DNA of 64,000 nucleotides from Diadema setosum. Lineage: Eukaryota > Echinodermata > Echinoidea > Diadematoida > Diadematidae. The position numbers and the translations under genes are program-made. The notes beneath the pieces were generated by a model. The model saw nothing but the letters and a program-made list of their open reading frames with translations, did no database searches and was not told the origin of the DNA. The DNA lies in NCBI GenBank assembly GCA_033980235.1, contig CM067070.1, positions 5,711,544-5,775,543 of the forward strand. The letters are read 5' to 3'. Of the stretch, positions 46,677-58,757 are shown piece after piece (within the stretch, counting starts at the first letter, position 1; each line of letters starts with the position of its first letter).

Positions 46677-47636
46677 CTATGTACACTGTATTATCTATAT
46701 ATCACAATTTATACACAAATGAGGTATTGTCCTCTTGCTATTACACGTAAGCAGAGCAGTAATTCCCACGTCCAATTTAACCAGCTGCCGCTGGTGCTTC
46801 TATCTTGTTTGGCACGTTCACCATTGTTACGTCAGTCCTTTGGCATTACGACGTAGTACTTTAATACGCCCGCGTATATCATCGTCGGTTTACATCAATC
46901 ACACGTTTACTGTATTGTTCCGTCAGTCTATGTGCACTATGACGTAGTGCTTATACTTTCACGTTAACAGTGTTTGATTGCCGATATCACTCCACCTCGG
47001 TACAGCGTAGGTCTACAGCATCGGTAGGCGCCCTACAGTCAGTCTGCAATTTCGTGTGCACGTTTATTACGCTGTCTCACAACATGGAATGTAAGCGGCC
47101 ATCTACATAGCACAGGCGATCCGCTGGTAACCCAGAATCAGACTCAATGCACAATAGTCCTCAAGATTTGTCCATATGAGTCTTTGGTTCACCACTGCCA
47201 CCATGTCGTTATGTTGATTGGTGCGGGGACATTAATGACGGACTTATCAGAGGCGGGTGTTTGTAACAAGAACGTCCTGCTTCTTGCATGATATTCATTT
47301 AGGTAGATCGGCAGTTTACACCCAAAGCGCAGGGTGTACTTGCGCTCATGTGAGATGGTGCATAATATGCTAATTATACATCATGCTGCAGGGGGGGTGG
47401 GGGGTGGGGGAACGTGCCTCGTATATTTTGGTTACCAGTTCTGATAAGTCCTACAGAGACATACAACGAATGTTCTTTATCATCATGATTATAAGAATGC
47501 AAACCCCAGCTGTCTATTATGTTAAGCTGCATTTAGCAAACAACAAACTTTTGTTGTTATACCAAGGAATTTCTCTACACACGAAATTTCATTGCAGATT
47601 GATGGAAAACTGTAAAAGACTTCAGAGAACATAAAT
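46677..47636. other. Unassigned sequence
   Basis: Apart from a G-rich tract at 47391-47410, I see no gene or repeat. Several short 'tgacgtagt' words occur near 46850 and 46940. Confidence 0.45.
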
Positions 47637-48329
47637 TGTGACCGTGCACCTCAAAACGAACATAAAGTCGCACACGCTGATTTTGCGTGAGGACTGAAAA
47701 TAAGTGAAATGGGTCAACCTAGCCGAACCTGACTTTTTTCATATTTTCTGAAAGAGCGGGTCTTCTTTTACATTATGCTAAAATTTGGTATTAAAAAAAC
47801 GGGCAGGGAAGTGTGTTATTTCAGCAGTTTATCTCGAACATTTTTGGTAGAATAGTTTGATCAGGTGTGTCTTTAGAATCCCTTTTCATTTCTGAAAAAC
47901 CTTGTCCACACTCTTCATTTTCAACTCTAATAACTTTTGAAAAGATAGTGCTACTGCTTGGAAAGTTGGCATTAATTATGGACAGAATGTGTTAATGAGG
48001 CATGCCTAATTTCAGTTTAATTTGATAATCCCTTCATTGTTGTTATTCTGGTGGTTTACTTCCTGCTTTTTTGTCCCATTCATCGCACAGCCAGCACGGT
48101 TTGGTAAAGATTAAGCGCTTGAATAGACACTGTACTTCAGAGCCTCTTTTCTCAGTTCACACTTTGCCTGAGTTTGTGCTTTCTTTCCAGTATTTAGATA
48201 GGTTAGGAGAGTCCATTTGATTTGAATTATACATCATTTTTAAGCTTAGAGTCTGCTCTTTTAGAATATGGTCTTAACTGAGAATTCATGTCTGGCGATT
48301 TTTTGTTTGTTTTGAGGTGCAGGGTCACA
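47637..48329 (+). mobile_element. TGTGACC-family element, copy 9
   Basis: A 693-base forward copy, well preserved, with ends TGTGACCGTGCACCTCAAAA and TTTGAGGTGCAGGGTCACA. It lies between the Gypsy region and the 3' end of the second FEM1-like gene. Confidence 0.9.
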
Positions 48330-48650
48330 ATTGACTGTACTAGTAGTTTTTTTTTTTTTTTACTAGTTTCATAGAGGTCACCCTTCCCCCCCCCCTTTTT
48401 TTTTGCGCTAGAACAACTTTTATATTGTACCATTCACCCTGACTGGAAAGCTATCTTATACCACAATTCATGATTGAGGTCATTCAATGCTTTTCGATAC
48501 ACTCAAATTAAGAGAAAGAAAGACGTGACAAAACTAATAACTGTAGGTGTGTTCCAATGATAACAGCATCATTCCTTTCAACAACATGTTATTCGAAATT
48601 AATGGTATTCAAATTCATCATTATTTGTAGTGCCTTTTGATCAAGGACAT

Positions 48651-50363
48651 TCAGTCGGATTCTGAATCGATTTGACGAGAATCTGTAAGAGCACTGATGT
48701 TCAGAGCTATAGTCTCTCCCTCAATCTTTTCGCACATCCTCTCGGGGAGAACCCCTTGGTATGGAATTCTGTTCTGGAGGATAGTTCTTGATGCCATTTC
48801 TTCCAAAGTTAGGATACTGGACGTGGGGTTTAGCACGTCAATAAGCCCCTTTTTGACATCAACATCCACACAAAAGTCACCTTCAATCAATATGTTAAGA
48901 GCAGGGCCTTCTATATCGCTTGCCTTCTGGACAGGGCAGCCATGACGTATCATGACCCTTGCCAAGTCAACAATGAAAGTCTTGTCACGCGTAGCTAAAG
49001 CCGAGTATGCCAGTAAATGAAGGAACGTCTTATTTTTGTGGTCAACGTATGTGACATCATCGTACAATAGCAGTTTACAAATAACGCGCTTCACACGTCT
49101 TAGTGTTGACCTTGTCATTCTACTAAAAAACACATTTTCGAACAATGCGTCTTTTAGTTTTTCCATGAAGTGATATGTAAGTGAACCAGCTGTACACTTG
49201 TCACTTTCTGTAGAAAGGCTATTGCATGCACTGCGAACTTGATTAATAACTGTTTGTGCTGTCTTTATCATGGACTCAAGGAGTTCCGGCTCAGAAATGT
49301 AGAATGCAAAATCAAAAAGCAACTCTCCAAAGCTGTGAAGCAACTGTGGACCGTGTTCAATCAGGCAAGACTTGGTGACATGTTGCACGACATCGCCATA
49401 TCCATTGACGACTTCGCAAGCATGTGGAACGACGCTGATGTCGACACCGAAGAATGATACACGAAAGAAAGATGTCATTTCATCCATAACAGTCCCGAGC
49501 ATTGCCTTCGAGTGTGATTCACATTGCAGCAGATACTTAAATATACTGCAACCTTGGGTGGCTTCACCAAACTTCATGCACGTTTCTGCAAATTCGGCCA
49601 TTGGCGTGTAGAAGTATTTCCCCTTTGCCCCTTCAGGTATAATTCTATCCCCGATGAGAAATCCCTGGAATCTCATGCCATGTTTGTCAGTACGGATAGC
49701 TTTAATGTCAGCAAGTGAATGTTTTTCTGTGCAATGTAGAGCAGCTTCGAGCTCAGGGTCTGCTCTATGTTCGGGGAGATGGCATCGTCGGGAAACAACC
49801 TTGCACAGTGTTTCGAACGAATTGCTTTCCTGCCGTGCGTCCATGCTTTGTGAGAAGCCGAGCATTTCTAAAGCTGTGATCTCATCGGCTTCTGATATTC
49901 CAATATCACTGCCCCGGTGAGATATTAGAAATGTCAATAAGGAAGGTAAAAGAGACAGTGCTGCTAAGTGGAGCGGAGTCAGCCCTGTTTCATTTTTCCT
50001 GAAGGTCGCACCATGTTGTAAAAGTATTTGTACGATCTTTATTCTAGTTCGTTGTGGAATATCCTGTTGAGACAGGAAAGCAAGCCTCTCCTCCCTGCAG
50101 ATCACATGCAACGGCGTGTCGCCATTCTTGGGAGAGGAGAAGTTTGGGTTTGCACCATTCTTTAGCAGAAACTTGACAATTTCTGCGTGACCCTTTTCAC
50201 ATGCAATCATCACAGCAGCATTTATGATTCCGTCATTTTTTTGACTGGACAAGTAGTTCCGGATGCTCTCAACGTCTTTCACGTCATCCTCGGTCAATCC
50301 TGTTGGCAAAGAGGATGTCTTCTCCTCACCCGTATTGTGAGACGAACCTAAGAGTGATTCCAT
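48651..50363 (-). CDS. FEM1-like ankyrin protein, paralog 2
   Basis: An intact frame of 570 codons starts with MESLLGSSHNTGEEK, with an in-frame TGA nine codons upstream. It aligns end to end with the protein at 26668-28503: N-terminal ankyrins (AVMIACEKGHAEIVKFLLKN, NGDTPLHVICREERL, LTPLHLAALSLL), the FEM1-like ITALEMLGFSQS and FLIGDRIIPEGAKG, the late ankyrin (KTFLHLLAYSA, IRHGCPVQKAS) and the C-terminal TLEEMASRTILQNRIPYQ box. The first ankyrin has lost part of its TPL start, and the tail stops soon after the box (DSRQIDSESD). It is probably a soluble adaptor recruiting substrates to a cullin-2 ligase, as known for FEM1; the substrate is unknown. An acceptor-like CTTGCAG at the same relative place as in the paralog (exon from 50408) points to a conserved 5'-UTR intron. 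Confidence 0.86.
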   Translation of the reverse strand: MESLLGSSHNTGEEKTSSLPTGLTEDDVKDVESIRNYLSSQKNDGIINAAVMIACEKGHAEIVKFLLKNGANPNFSSPKNGDTPLHVICREERLAFLSQQDIPQRTRIKIVQILLQHGATFRKNETGLTPLHLAALSLLPSLLTFLISHRGSDIGISEADEITALEMLGFSQSMDARQESNSFETLCKVVSRRCHLPEHRADPELEAALHCTEKHSLADIKAIRTDKHGMRFQGFLIGDRIIPEGAKGKYFYTPMAEFAETCMKFGEATQGCSIFKYLLQCESHSKAMLGTVMDEMTSFFRVSFFGVDISVVPHACEVVNGYGDVVQHVTKSCLIEHGPQLLHSFGELLFDFAFYISEPELLESMIKTAQTVINQVRSACNSLSTESDKCTAGSLTYHFMEKLKDALFENVFFSRMTRSTLRRVKRVICKLLLYDDVTYVDHKNKTFLHLLAYSALATRDKTFIVDLARVMIRHGCPVQKASDIEGPALNILIEGDFCVDVDVKKGLIDVLNPTSSILTLEEMASRTILQNRIPYQGVLPERMCEKIEGETIALNISALTDSRQIDSESD

Positions 50364-52089
50364 GCCGGGCGACGCACTCTCTTTTACTGCTTGGCGTGTT
50401 TGTCAGGGCTGCAAGTATAACGAACGAACAATCAGGGCAGTTCGTATTTTCTAATAATTTTATTTCGGGTATTGCGTGAGAGTCCAGACGTTCGACCTCT
50501 TAGAACATGACATGGAAGTTTAGTTGGATGATACCGGTATGTTCATGGTGGCAAAGCTAAAGAGTTTTGATTTTCAAATTAAGTGCACACTCTTCTTTTC
50601 CTTTTCTTTTTTTTTTCCTTTCGTTTTTCGAATGTACTCTGGTGGACAAGGAATAAATTAGTGCACCCTTGGATCCCTACGCCGCTAGCTGACTTATACC
50701 CATCCCTGTGTGTAACAGGTTGTGAATCATTTCTAAAGGCTCTAGTGGTCAAAACACAGATTACATGGCCGCCGATACATTTTCAAAAGTGTGTGTATGG
50801 GGGGGGGGGGAGGGCACTACGGATTTCATGAGTTAAAAGGAAAACTAGTACAAGGTCTTCGGTGCAGCTTTCTCACCCACTTGCGGGTTTCTTCAGCTGA
50901 CATGCAAAAAAGGGGAAAAGAACACCGCCACCACCACCAACAACAACAACAACAATATCGAAACGCGAAGGTTCGAACGTGCGCTGGATAATTCATTTGA
51001 GTTTTATACCATTGATTTGTATTTTGACCACATTAGAGAGTGACACGCTTCAGTGTAGCTAATGTCTTTGCACAAGCCCTGAAATGATACTTCTTTTACA
51101 CTCATATCTTCCTGCATCCCGAAGGGTATTCTGTAGTTAACATCTACAATAAGGAAAAAAAAAAGGGTATTTTACTTACATTTATTTTGATGTGAGATAG
51201 TTGAATACGACCTTTAAGTAACCACTAGTGAGGTGAACAGGATGGCTTGTTTCAAAGAAGTTGTGGTAAAATGCACTTGAAGGAAATGATAACCTTGTTG
51301 AAAGCTCGTGGGCTCTTTGGAATTGGACGACAGATGCTGCAGACGTACAACAAGATCCCTGCCAAGCCAACTGACTATAGCAAACGCTGCTCGGGGCGCG
51401 GCATGAGTGATAGTTAGACACTGTGACCTTTGATACCAATGTAAATGTAAGTACAGACTGTATGCCAGAACCAAACAATTATGAACAATGTGGGGGGGGG
51501 GGGTCATAAATCACTATGGAGAGACGAAATGAAAACTGTTGTAAAGTATTTATCTTTTTTGGTCTATTGCACTGCGCTACGTGCAATCGTCTAGACCGTC
51601 TATGCCCGTATTTGTTTAGGATTTTTTTTTTTTTTTTTTTTTGCACAGTCATTGAATTGGAGATCATTTCTAACCTGCAGTGACTCAGTGTACAGCGGAA
51701 TGTTGCAAACATATGACAGGCTAGCATTATAATTTCACATTCATTTTGTTTTATGTCTGCCTCATGAGGGTTGGATGGAATTACAACTGCAGCCCCTGTA
51801 GGCCCATGTCAAACCAATAAGGGACAAAAGACTATTGAAGGCGATATTTGTTTCTTTCAACATCTATTTCCTCCACTATCGAAATCACATCATTAGCATT
51901 TTTTTAAGGATCCTAAAATTAAGAAAAAAGTCATTAAATGGAAATTACAGTAAATAGAACGTTTAGAAAAACACAAGCACGATGTCTGGGCGGGTACATC
52001 TTACTTTTAAAGCACCCGCTATCACAAAGGACGACTTTTCCCCTACGTCGATGTAGGGCACTTTGTCAAGCAGCTGCAAGGGCGACTTT

Positions 52090-52300
52090 ATTGTTAAAGG
52101 GATGGTACGGTTTTGGTTAATACGTGGATTCAAATTTGATTTTTTTTTTTTTGCAAGTTAATCAAGAACCATTTATGGCATGAAAATCATACAATTTCAA
52201 GAATACTTTAAGGTTTATTTCAGCAAAAATGGCTTTGAAGTGGCTGAGGTATTGAAAAGGAAAACAAATTGGTCTTCATAAACGGTGTAGGTCCCACCCT
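52090..52300. mobile_element. TTAAAGGG-type foldback half-copy in duplication copy 2
   Basis: Starts 'gttaaagggatggtacgg' and includes 'atggctttgaagtggctgag', related to the complete element at 46278 and to 37225 in duplication copy 1. Confidence 0.6.
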
Positions 52301-52309
52301 ACACTCTGA

Positions 52310-52450
52310 GAAAAAAAGAAAGTTCTCAAATGGTTCTCGCCGGCTCCAAAATGATTCTCATCAGATGGTTCTCGCAAAATGGTTCCGATGAGCACCTATA
52401 AAGGGTTCCCAATCGAAATCGAAATGGCTCCGTTCGTCACCAATTACTTG
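52310..52450. repeat. AAATGGTTCTC repeat cluster
   Basis: 'aaatggttctc' and 'gatggttctcgcaaaatggtt' words recur here, and related ones appear at 56300-56430 ('aaaatggttctcatgaactcc', 'caaatggtactcacaagcacc'). The two clusters bracket sequence that is absent from duplication copy 1, so they may be the ends of one large insertion. Confidence 0.55.
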
Positions 52451-52884
52451 TATGCGACCCAGTCCCCGAGTGTTTTTTGTGGTACTCCTGCAGGTCAAAC
52501 AAAATCTTTAGGTCCACTTTCATTTTTCCCTTGCTGTATGTTCAAATGCCAGATGTAAGAATCACCGACAATGTGGCATTGGTACAAAAATATTGTACGT
52601 GTTTCTTCTGCTGTGATAATAAAAAATACATATTGTTTTTATCGTAGGCTAATGACTTCTCTTGGCTGCGTGCCAACCATAGAGCTGCATTTTATGGTGC
52701 CAACTGACAGCTGCCTCGATCAGATATGCGTACGCGTAAACGTACACATACTTTAGTACTGCACTGCATATTGCACCACCGCATGGTAGATTATGCCGCG
52801 CCACGGCTATGTAGCCCTGTGCTGCCTGCCTGCCTATGCAAACCTACCGCCACAGCGGACAGAGTGCCGATATACAAATAATGC

Positions 52885-53045
52885 ATGTTTATGAGTGCAA
52901 TGGACAGAATATTTCATGAGGTGAAAGATGAAATGATCCATTCAACGAGGCGCAGCTGAGTTGAATGTATCAAACATTTTATCTTTCACCGATGAAATGT
53001 TCTGCCCATTGCGCGAATGAAACAAAACATATTTGTTTTATATAA
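52885..53045. repeat. Foldback repeat
   Basis: 'gagtgcaatggacagaatatttcat' is mirrored by 'atgaaatgttctgcccattgcgc', and a nested 'cattcaac...gttgaatg' forms the tip. Confidence 0.75.
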
Positions 53046-53659
53046 CGCCTAAAATAGATCCTTGTCATTTGATGTTTTATCATCTTGGAAGAAGAGAAAA
53101 TCTGAGATCGAGAGAGTGCTCACTTGTGTAATGTTTACCAGGTATAACAATAGATCCAGATCTAACAATAACATGTTAGGCCTAACACTTTACAATTAGA
53201 AATTTGGCATAGCAATGGACCTGCATGTAAAGTTTATACCTATTCAAAATAGAGACTAATAACTCCGAAAGAGCCCGAACACCGAACGCGAAGATATAAC
53301 TGCGTACAAGGAGCGCCCCTGGACAAGTCCTATACAGGTACATGCATGAGGAAATTTGTTCTATAGGTTATAACTGTGCTAGTTTTAGTTTGAAAGGTCT
53401 GTCTACAGTCCAGTAAACCTAACAAGTTACGAATGTAGGTCAAAATCTCTTCAGTGTGATTTCAGGCTTGTTCTAAGTAAGGAGTCACTCGCGTCATGTA
53501 ATTTCGTGTTCTGTTTATCGAATTAAAGCAATGACTTTGTTTTATTAACGCGGTGTAGGTCTATTGTATCTTTCAATTCATATGTCAGGGATGTGGACAC
53601 ACCAACATGCACATCAACCGGGGAACAAGTAACTCCGGCCGGGACGATAACCAGTACGT

Positions 53660-54300
53660 ACGTGTTTGGGTCGCTGGTGCGGTTAGGGAACAAGGTAAAC
53701 TCTAATTGATCAGAGAGACAGCCCGTGAGAGACCGTTGGCAACATCGGCCAGAACTGTGGGCCTAACACTATAGCCAAGAATGAGCTGGGCGGCCACAAC
53801 AATTCTTCGATCAGAATTTAAGAGCGTGGGATAGCCCATTTACAGCATCAGCCAGAACCCTAAATGCCTTGGCTAGTCGAGAATGAGCTGTGTGGCCAAG
53901 ACAATACATCGATCAGAATGACATCCCGTGATAGCCGGTTGACAGCATCAGACAGAACCCTGGGCTAGTCAAGAATTAGTCTGGGCTCCGTCCCCTTTTC
54001 CTTGGTGCGATTAAGAGAGGGCGCACATTTTCTTATTGCGATAATCGAGAGACTGCGCGTCCAACTATTTCTCGGGTATCGCAATCCTCGGGTGTCACGC
54101 CCTCATACGGCTTGTCCCGTACAATCACGGCTACAAGTAAAAAGAGTCCAGAAGCTAGACTAGTCAAAAATGAGCTGGGTGACCAAAAGAATACATCGAT
54201 CAGAATGTCAATTTTAGCGCGGATAGTCCGTAGAGAGCATCAACCAAATACCTACGCTCGCCAAGAATGAGCTGAGTCAAAGAGGAAACACTGATTGTGT
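53660..54300. repeat. Minisatellite of about 92-102 base units, interrupted
   Basis: Units share 'gaatgagctg[g/t]g[c/t]g', 'catcgatcagaat' and 'cagcatcagccagaaccc'. The gaatgag word is found at about 53779, 53881, 53973 (as gaattag) and 54265. A CTAGTCT-ended MITE splits one unit. Confidence 0.8.
53977..54163. mobile_element. Small MITE with CTAGTCT ends, copy 2
   Basis: Colinear with 44773-44983, from TAGTCTGGGCTCCGTC to GCTAGACTAG, with a short internal deletion. It lies inside a tandem repeat unit, and 'tagtcaagaat' / 'tagtcaaaaat' appear on either side. Confidence 0.78.
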
Positions 54301-54362
54301 CAGAGAAAACCTTTGAGAAATATGTAGATGGGTAGGTAGTTGTAAGTCCGTTTGCATTGACT

Positions 54363-54442
54363 TAGCTGCTCTTTCAGAATCTGCCGTCAACCCAAAATTC
54401 ATGTCTGGCGCCTTTTTGTTGGTTTGTGTGGTGGAAGGTCAC
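54363..54442 (+). mobile_element. TGTGACC-family right-end fragment
   Basis: 'ctgctctttcagaatctg' through 'gtggtggaaggtcaca' matches the last 80 bases of forward copies. Confidence 0.75.
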
Positions 54443-56460
54443 ATGTTTTGTCCTGATCCCAATACAGTCTTTGCAAATAGGTAATGTACCAGTGATAATG
54501 TTTCACTATAATTTGCGTTTAACAGCTTTGTACCAACTGTATTTGGGGGGGGGGGGTAGACGTAATGAGATCAGACTAGATGTCAGTCTGAGAAGTGAAG
54601 TCATTCATAGTTATAAACTTTAAAAGCGCAAACGGAAAATGCTCTTTATTCATCTCCAGTCATTGTGTGGTCGATTTCTGCACACTTTTTAAGTTTGTAC
54701 CTAGACTGGTAAAACTTGTTGCATTTATACGCACGCAGGAATTACGTATTGTGCAGAGAATTGAAGATTATGTAATTTATTTCAAAGCACTGATGTCCCT
54801 CCTGTCACCACTTTATATTTTAGGAGAAATACAAAATGTACATGTATACGTGGTGATGGTGTTTAAAAGACTGTTGCAAAATTTGTTGAACAAAATCAAA
54901 TGGTGGACAAAAATAATGATAAAAGCATATTGTCATAGATTAAAGGACAGCAAATTCAAATCTCAACTTTAGGCTTGCATTGTATATAGTTAACTCTAAT
55001 GGATTTATGGCTCTTCTTTAAAAAAAAAATAGTGTAAACTTTTATTGATTCCTGATGTTATATATTTTAGATCATGGTTGAGGAATTTTGTTCATTCATG
55101 CTTGTGAAACTGTGTGGGTGTGGTATCCTAGTTCTTTCCCCCTTGGGATTCTTATTATTATTATGCACATTTTAAAACAATGTGCTCTTTTTCTATGTAT
55201 GTTTTTTTTTTTCTTAGGACGTGCTTTAAATTGTCAGAGGTCATGATTAACCTCAATCTATACTCTTCTGGTATTTGTAGTTGTATAGATATTTCTATGT
55301 TGCTTTCAAAGTGCTAAACAAAAAAAAAAAGGAAAAAAAAGTCACTCGTATAGAAACAAATATAAGTTAATTCAAGTACTCGACGTTATAAATGTGAAGT
55401 GAAGTGAAGAAGTGAAAGCTTATCCTCTCCCAAGTATCATACCAGAAATATGATGTATGTTTTCTTTGACAAATAACAAAGGTCCTGCTTTAATGGAATT
55501 GTTTTAATGCCCTTTGTAGTTGCTTATAGGACAAATATGCTTTAAAAGAAACAAACAAAACAAAAACCCCGACACCAAACAAACTATAAAGCAAATATGC
55601 GGAAAACGTTCCTCATACTACTTAAGTAATGTACTGGACTTCTACGTATCTGAAGACTGACACAATTATTGTATTTCATCCATGCAGGAATTATTTCAGA
55701 GAGAATTAGAAATTTGGTTATATATTTCAAAAGCCTGATGCACCTCTTGCTATTTCAAATCATCTGCACAGAGATGTGTGATGGTGTTTCAAGAACCGCT
55801 CGGTACACAAATGACCAAAATTGTGGAAAAAATTAGTGAACAAATGAACATATTTTTAAAGGAATATTGACAGATTATAACATGACAAATACAAACCTCA
55901 CCTTCAGATTGTAAAAGTTAAGGTGAATAAATACATTTCTGCGAATTTGTGAAAGAGCACATTTCTGTGGTTTTTAGTTATTGCGTAATGTTTCACGAAT
56001 TATATTGATGAATTTCATGTACATGTATTCATGCTTGTGAAACTGTGTGTGCATGGGTGTGTTATCCTTGCTTTTTTGTTCCAGTGTCAACGATGATGTA
56101 TGACATGCTCATGTATTGCTAATTATGTATGTTTTGTACGTATGTTTGATTTACGAGTTTTGACAAATGAATTTGTGATGCACATTCTCAATGCAGATAG
56201 GTACACATGTACCTTTAGGAATGGTGCCAGTGAAGCACCTTACCAGCACTGCGTGTGAAACACATCAGAAAACGCAAAGACATCAATTCACATACTGGAT
56301 TCTATAAAATGGTTCTCATGAACTCCTTTTGAAAAGAGTCAAAAAGGTGCCCATCTTTAATAGTCAAAAAGGTACCCATGCGTATAGCTCTCAAATGGTA
56401 CTCACAAGCACCATTTCATCGGGAAAAAAGGTTGTAATAGACACCTTTTATCTCACCTTT
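54443..56460. other. Unassigned sequence private to duplication copy 2
   Basis: AT-rich with poly-A/T runs. A 125-codon frame at 54595-54972 shows no recognisable domain. Two segments resemble each other: 'attacgtattgtgcagagaattgaagattatgtaatttatttcaaag' near 54751 and 'aattatttcagagagaattagaaatttggttatatatttcaaaag' near 55689. This indicates an old tandem duplication of about 0.95 kb. Confidence 0.45.
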
Positions 56461-56723
56461 ATCTCACAAAAAGTTGGAAACCTGCAGCCTCATGTCCAGC
56501 AAAACTATATATGGCTTTTCTTATTTTGATTGCGCATGATATAGACTGTTGTCTTATTCTTCAAACCAGTGATATGTAGAGAGGAGTTCATGGAAGTACA
56601 ATTATTCAAAAACAACAACAAAAAAAAACATTAACAAAAAACAGCACAAACGAATGAAAATATGTCAAAAAAAAATAAGTGTGGCAGTTCTTGCCGAAAT
56701 TATTTGCGTCAAGTACAAAGTAT

Positions 56724-58757
56724 TCATTCATTCATTCATTCATTCATTCATATATTTCCATATCAAAACATAACATCTACAAATATCAAAATACAATTGC
56801 CTTAGAACATTTATACATTTTGAATAGAGGGATCATAGAAAGCACACAAGAGGCTTGTTGGAAATGATCCCCTACAAACAATTATCAATACATTTCAACT
56901 AAACAATTATCACACAAATTCATTTGATCAAACAAATGTCAAAGATACAATGAAAAGAGAAGAAACGAGGAGGTGGAAACAATGCATACTTATACTTACA
57001 GTTTCAGATACATTTCATCAAAAATATGTTTTTTATAAAGCCTTTTAAATTGACTACTCTTGAGTGTTGGAGGAAGAGTATTCCAAAGAATAGGGCCATG
57101 GTAAAAAATGGAGGATTGAGTTTTTGAAATCCGGTTTAATGGTGTGTGAATATTTTTTGCATTCCTGGTATTATAATTGTGTATAGAACAATTCAAAGTG
57201 AAATGGTTGTGAAATACTTCAGAAAGAAAATTGTTGGAAACTTTAAACATAAAAATCATACTTTCCAAAGAAATAAATTCTTGAACAGGTAGAATTTTCA
57301 TCTTAAGAAATAATGGCTTACTGGGAGCTAAAATATGAAGAGTTGGTTATCAAAAGAATACTGCGTTTCTGTAATTTATGAATACGATCAATATTTTTCT
57401 TTGTAGTAAAACCCCAAACAATACTACAATATTTTATGTGAACTGAAACAAACGAATAATACAGCATCTTTAAAATATTCTGTGGAAGAAATTTGTACAG
57501 AACACCAATACTTTTCGATATTGTTCAACATATGTGGGCAATTCCGCGGTTAGTAACGTTACATTTGAACAAATTTAGATATTTGTTTTTACCACTAAAT
57601 TACCATTTATTCACTTCAAGTCAAAATTATGTCAAAGACATGTTCATCCTTCCCAGGTTTATGATACAGAAAAGAATGAACACAATCCAAGAAATATTAG
57701 AATTGCTATAGCAATTTAAAGGGCTGGTTAGTAACGTTACAAAAAAAGGACATGACAAAAAAAATCAATGTCTTGTAACAAAAAGTGTGCAAAAATTCAA
57801 GTTACTTCAAACAAAGTGTTGCATTAATTTCAATTATTGCATCATGGCAAATGTTCATGCAAATTTTTTTAGCAGTTCGACCAATAATTTTTTAGCTAGA
57901 CCTCCAAAAGCATGGTTAGTAACGTTACGGTTAGTAACGTTACATTTGTCCGGAGTAATTCCGCAGGTCATTTCACCGTTTTGTAATTGACAAAATGTCA
58001 CATGACTTCTGGAGTATTTAAATGTATTCATCTTTTACCCTTTAGCAAAACTTTGAGGAAAAAATTTCAAAGGAACCCACTGTAATTTGCACTTAAGTAA
58101 ATTTCAGCATCCCCAGTCCCACATGTACATTTTAAATGATGGTTTTAGATCTCACAAAATCAATGAATACGAAAAATAAAATCTACTGAATTTGAAAGAC
58201 CCTAATGATTGGTGAACATCCATGGCATTAGTTGATACCTAGATTAAAGGGTAAGATAAAGAGGCACATTTCTTTTATCCATGTCATGTCCACCTAACTG
58301 CGGAATTGCCCATATGATTCACATGAGAATTCCAGGACAATTTATCATTAATAAAAACACCCAAAAATTTTATATCATATACTCGTTTAATTTCCTCATC
58401 TCTATACATCAATTTCAAATTACTGTCAATTTTAGTTCTTGTTCCAGATAATATATAATTGGTCTTATCAACATTCAAAATCAATTTGTTTACCGACAAC
58501 CAATTTCTTATACAATCAATTTGAACATTCATATTATAAAATAATGTCTTTGAGTCTGTGCCTTTACAAAATACACTTGTGCCATCTGCAAATAATATGT
58601 AATCTACATCATATGTTGAATATGGCAAATCATTTATATACAATAAAAAAAGAAGAGGCCCAAGAATAGACCCTTGTGGTACTCCACATTTTATTTCTTT
58701 AAGATTAGATGAGACACCATTAATATTTGTTAATTGCTTACGATTTACGATATTGTC
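56724..58757 (-). pseudogene. 5'-truncated CR1/L2-type LINE (reverse transcriptase remnant) with (TGAA)n tail
   Basis: On the - strand it begins inside the reverse transcriptase: CGVPQGSILGPLLFLLYIND, then FADGTSVF (the catalytic FADD has become FADG). After a MITE of 778 bases it continues with NNIEKSIGVLYKFLP, VHIKYCSIVWG and NIDRIHKLQKRSILL, and the C-terminal HNYNTRNA...GPILWNTLPPTLK. It ends in a (TGAA)n tail at 56724-56751. Skipping the MITE restores one reading frame across the junction (VNHM/LNNIEK). The element is absent from the equivalent site in duplication copy 1. The D-to-G change and 5' truncation make it inactive. Confidence 0.9.
57535..58312. mobile_element. MITE inserted in the LINE, TATG target duplication
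   Basis: Ends TGGGCAATTCCGCGGTTAG and CTAACTGCGGAATTGCCCA match inversely at all but one base, and TATG is present on both sides (57531-57534, 58313-58316). Interior copies of GGTTAGTAACGTTAC (57550, 57724, 57913, 57928) form a short repeated motif. No coding frame is supported. Confidence 0.92.

Noticed and set aside
53660..54300. Regularly spaced repeats considered as a CRISPR array
   Set aside because: The whole unit of about 100 bases is repeated, with no unique spacers, and the sequence is eukaryotic. It is a minisatellite.
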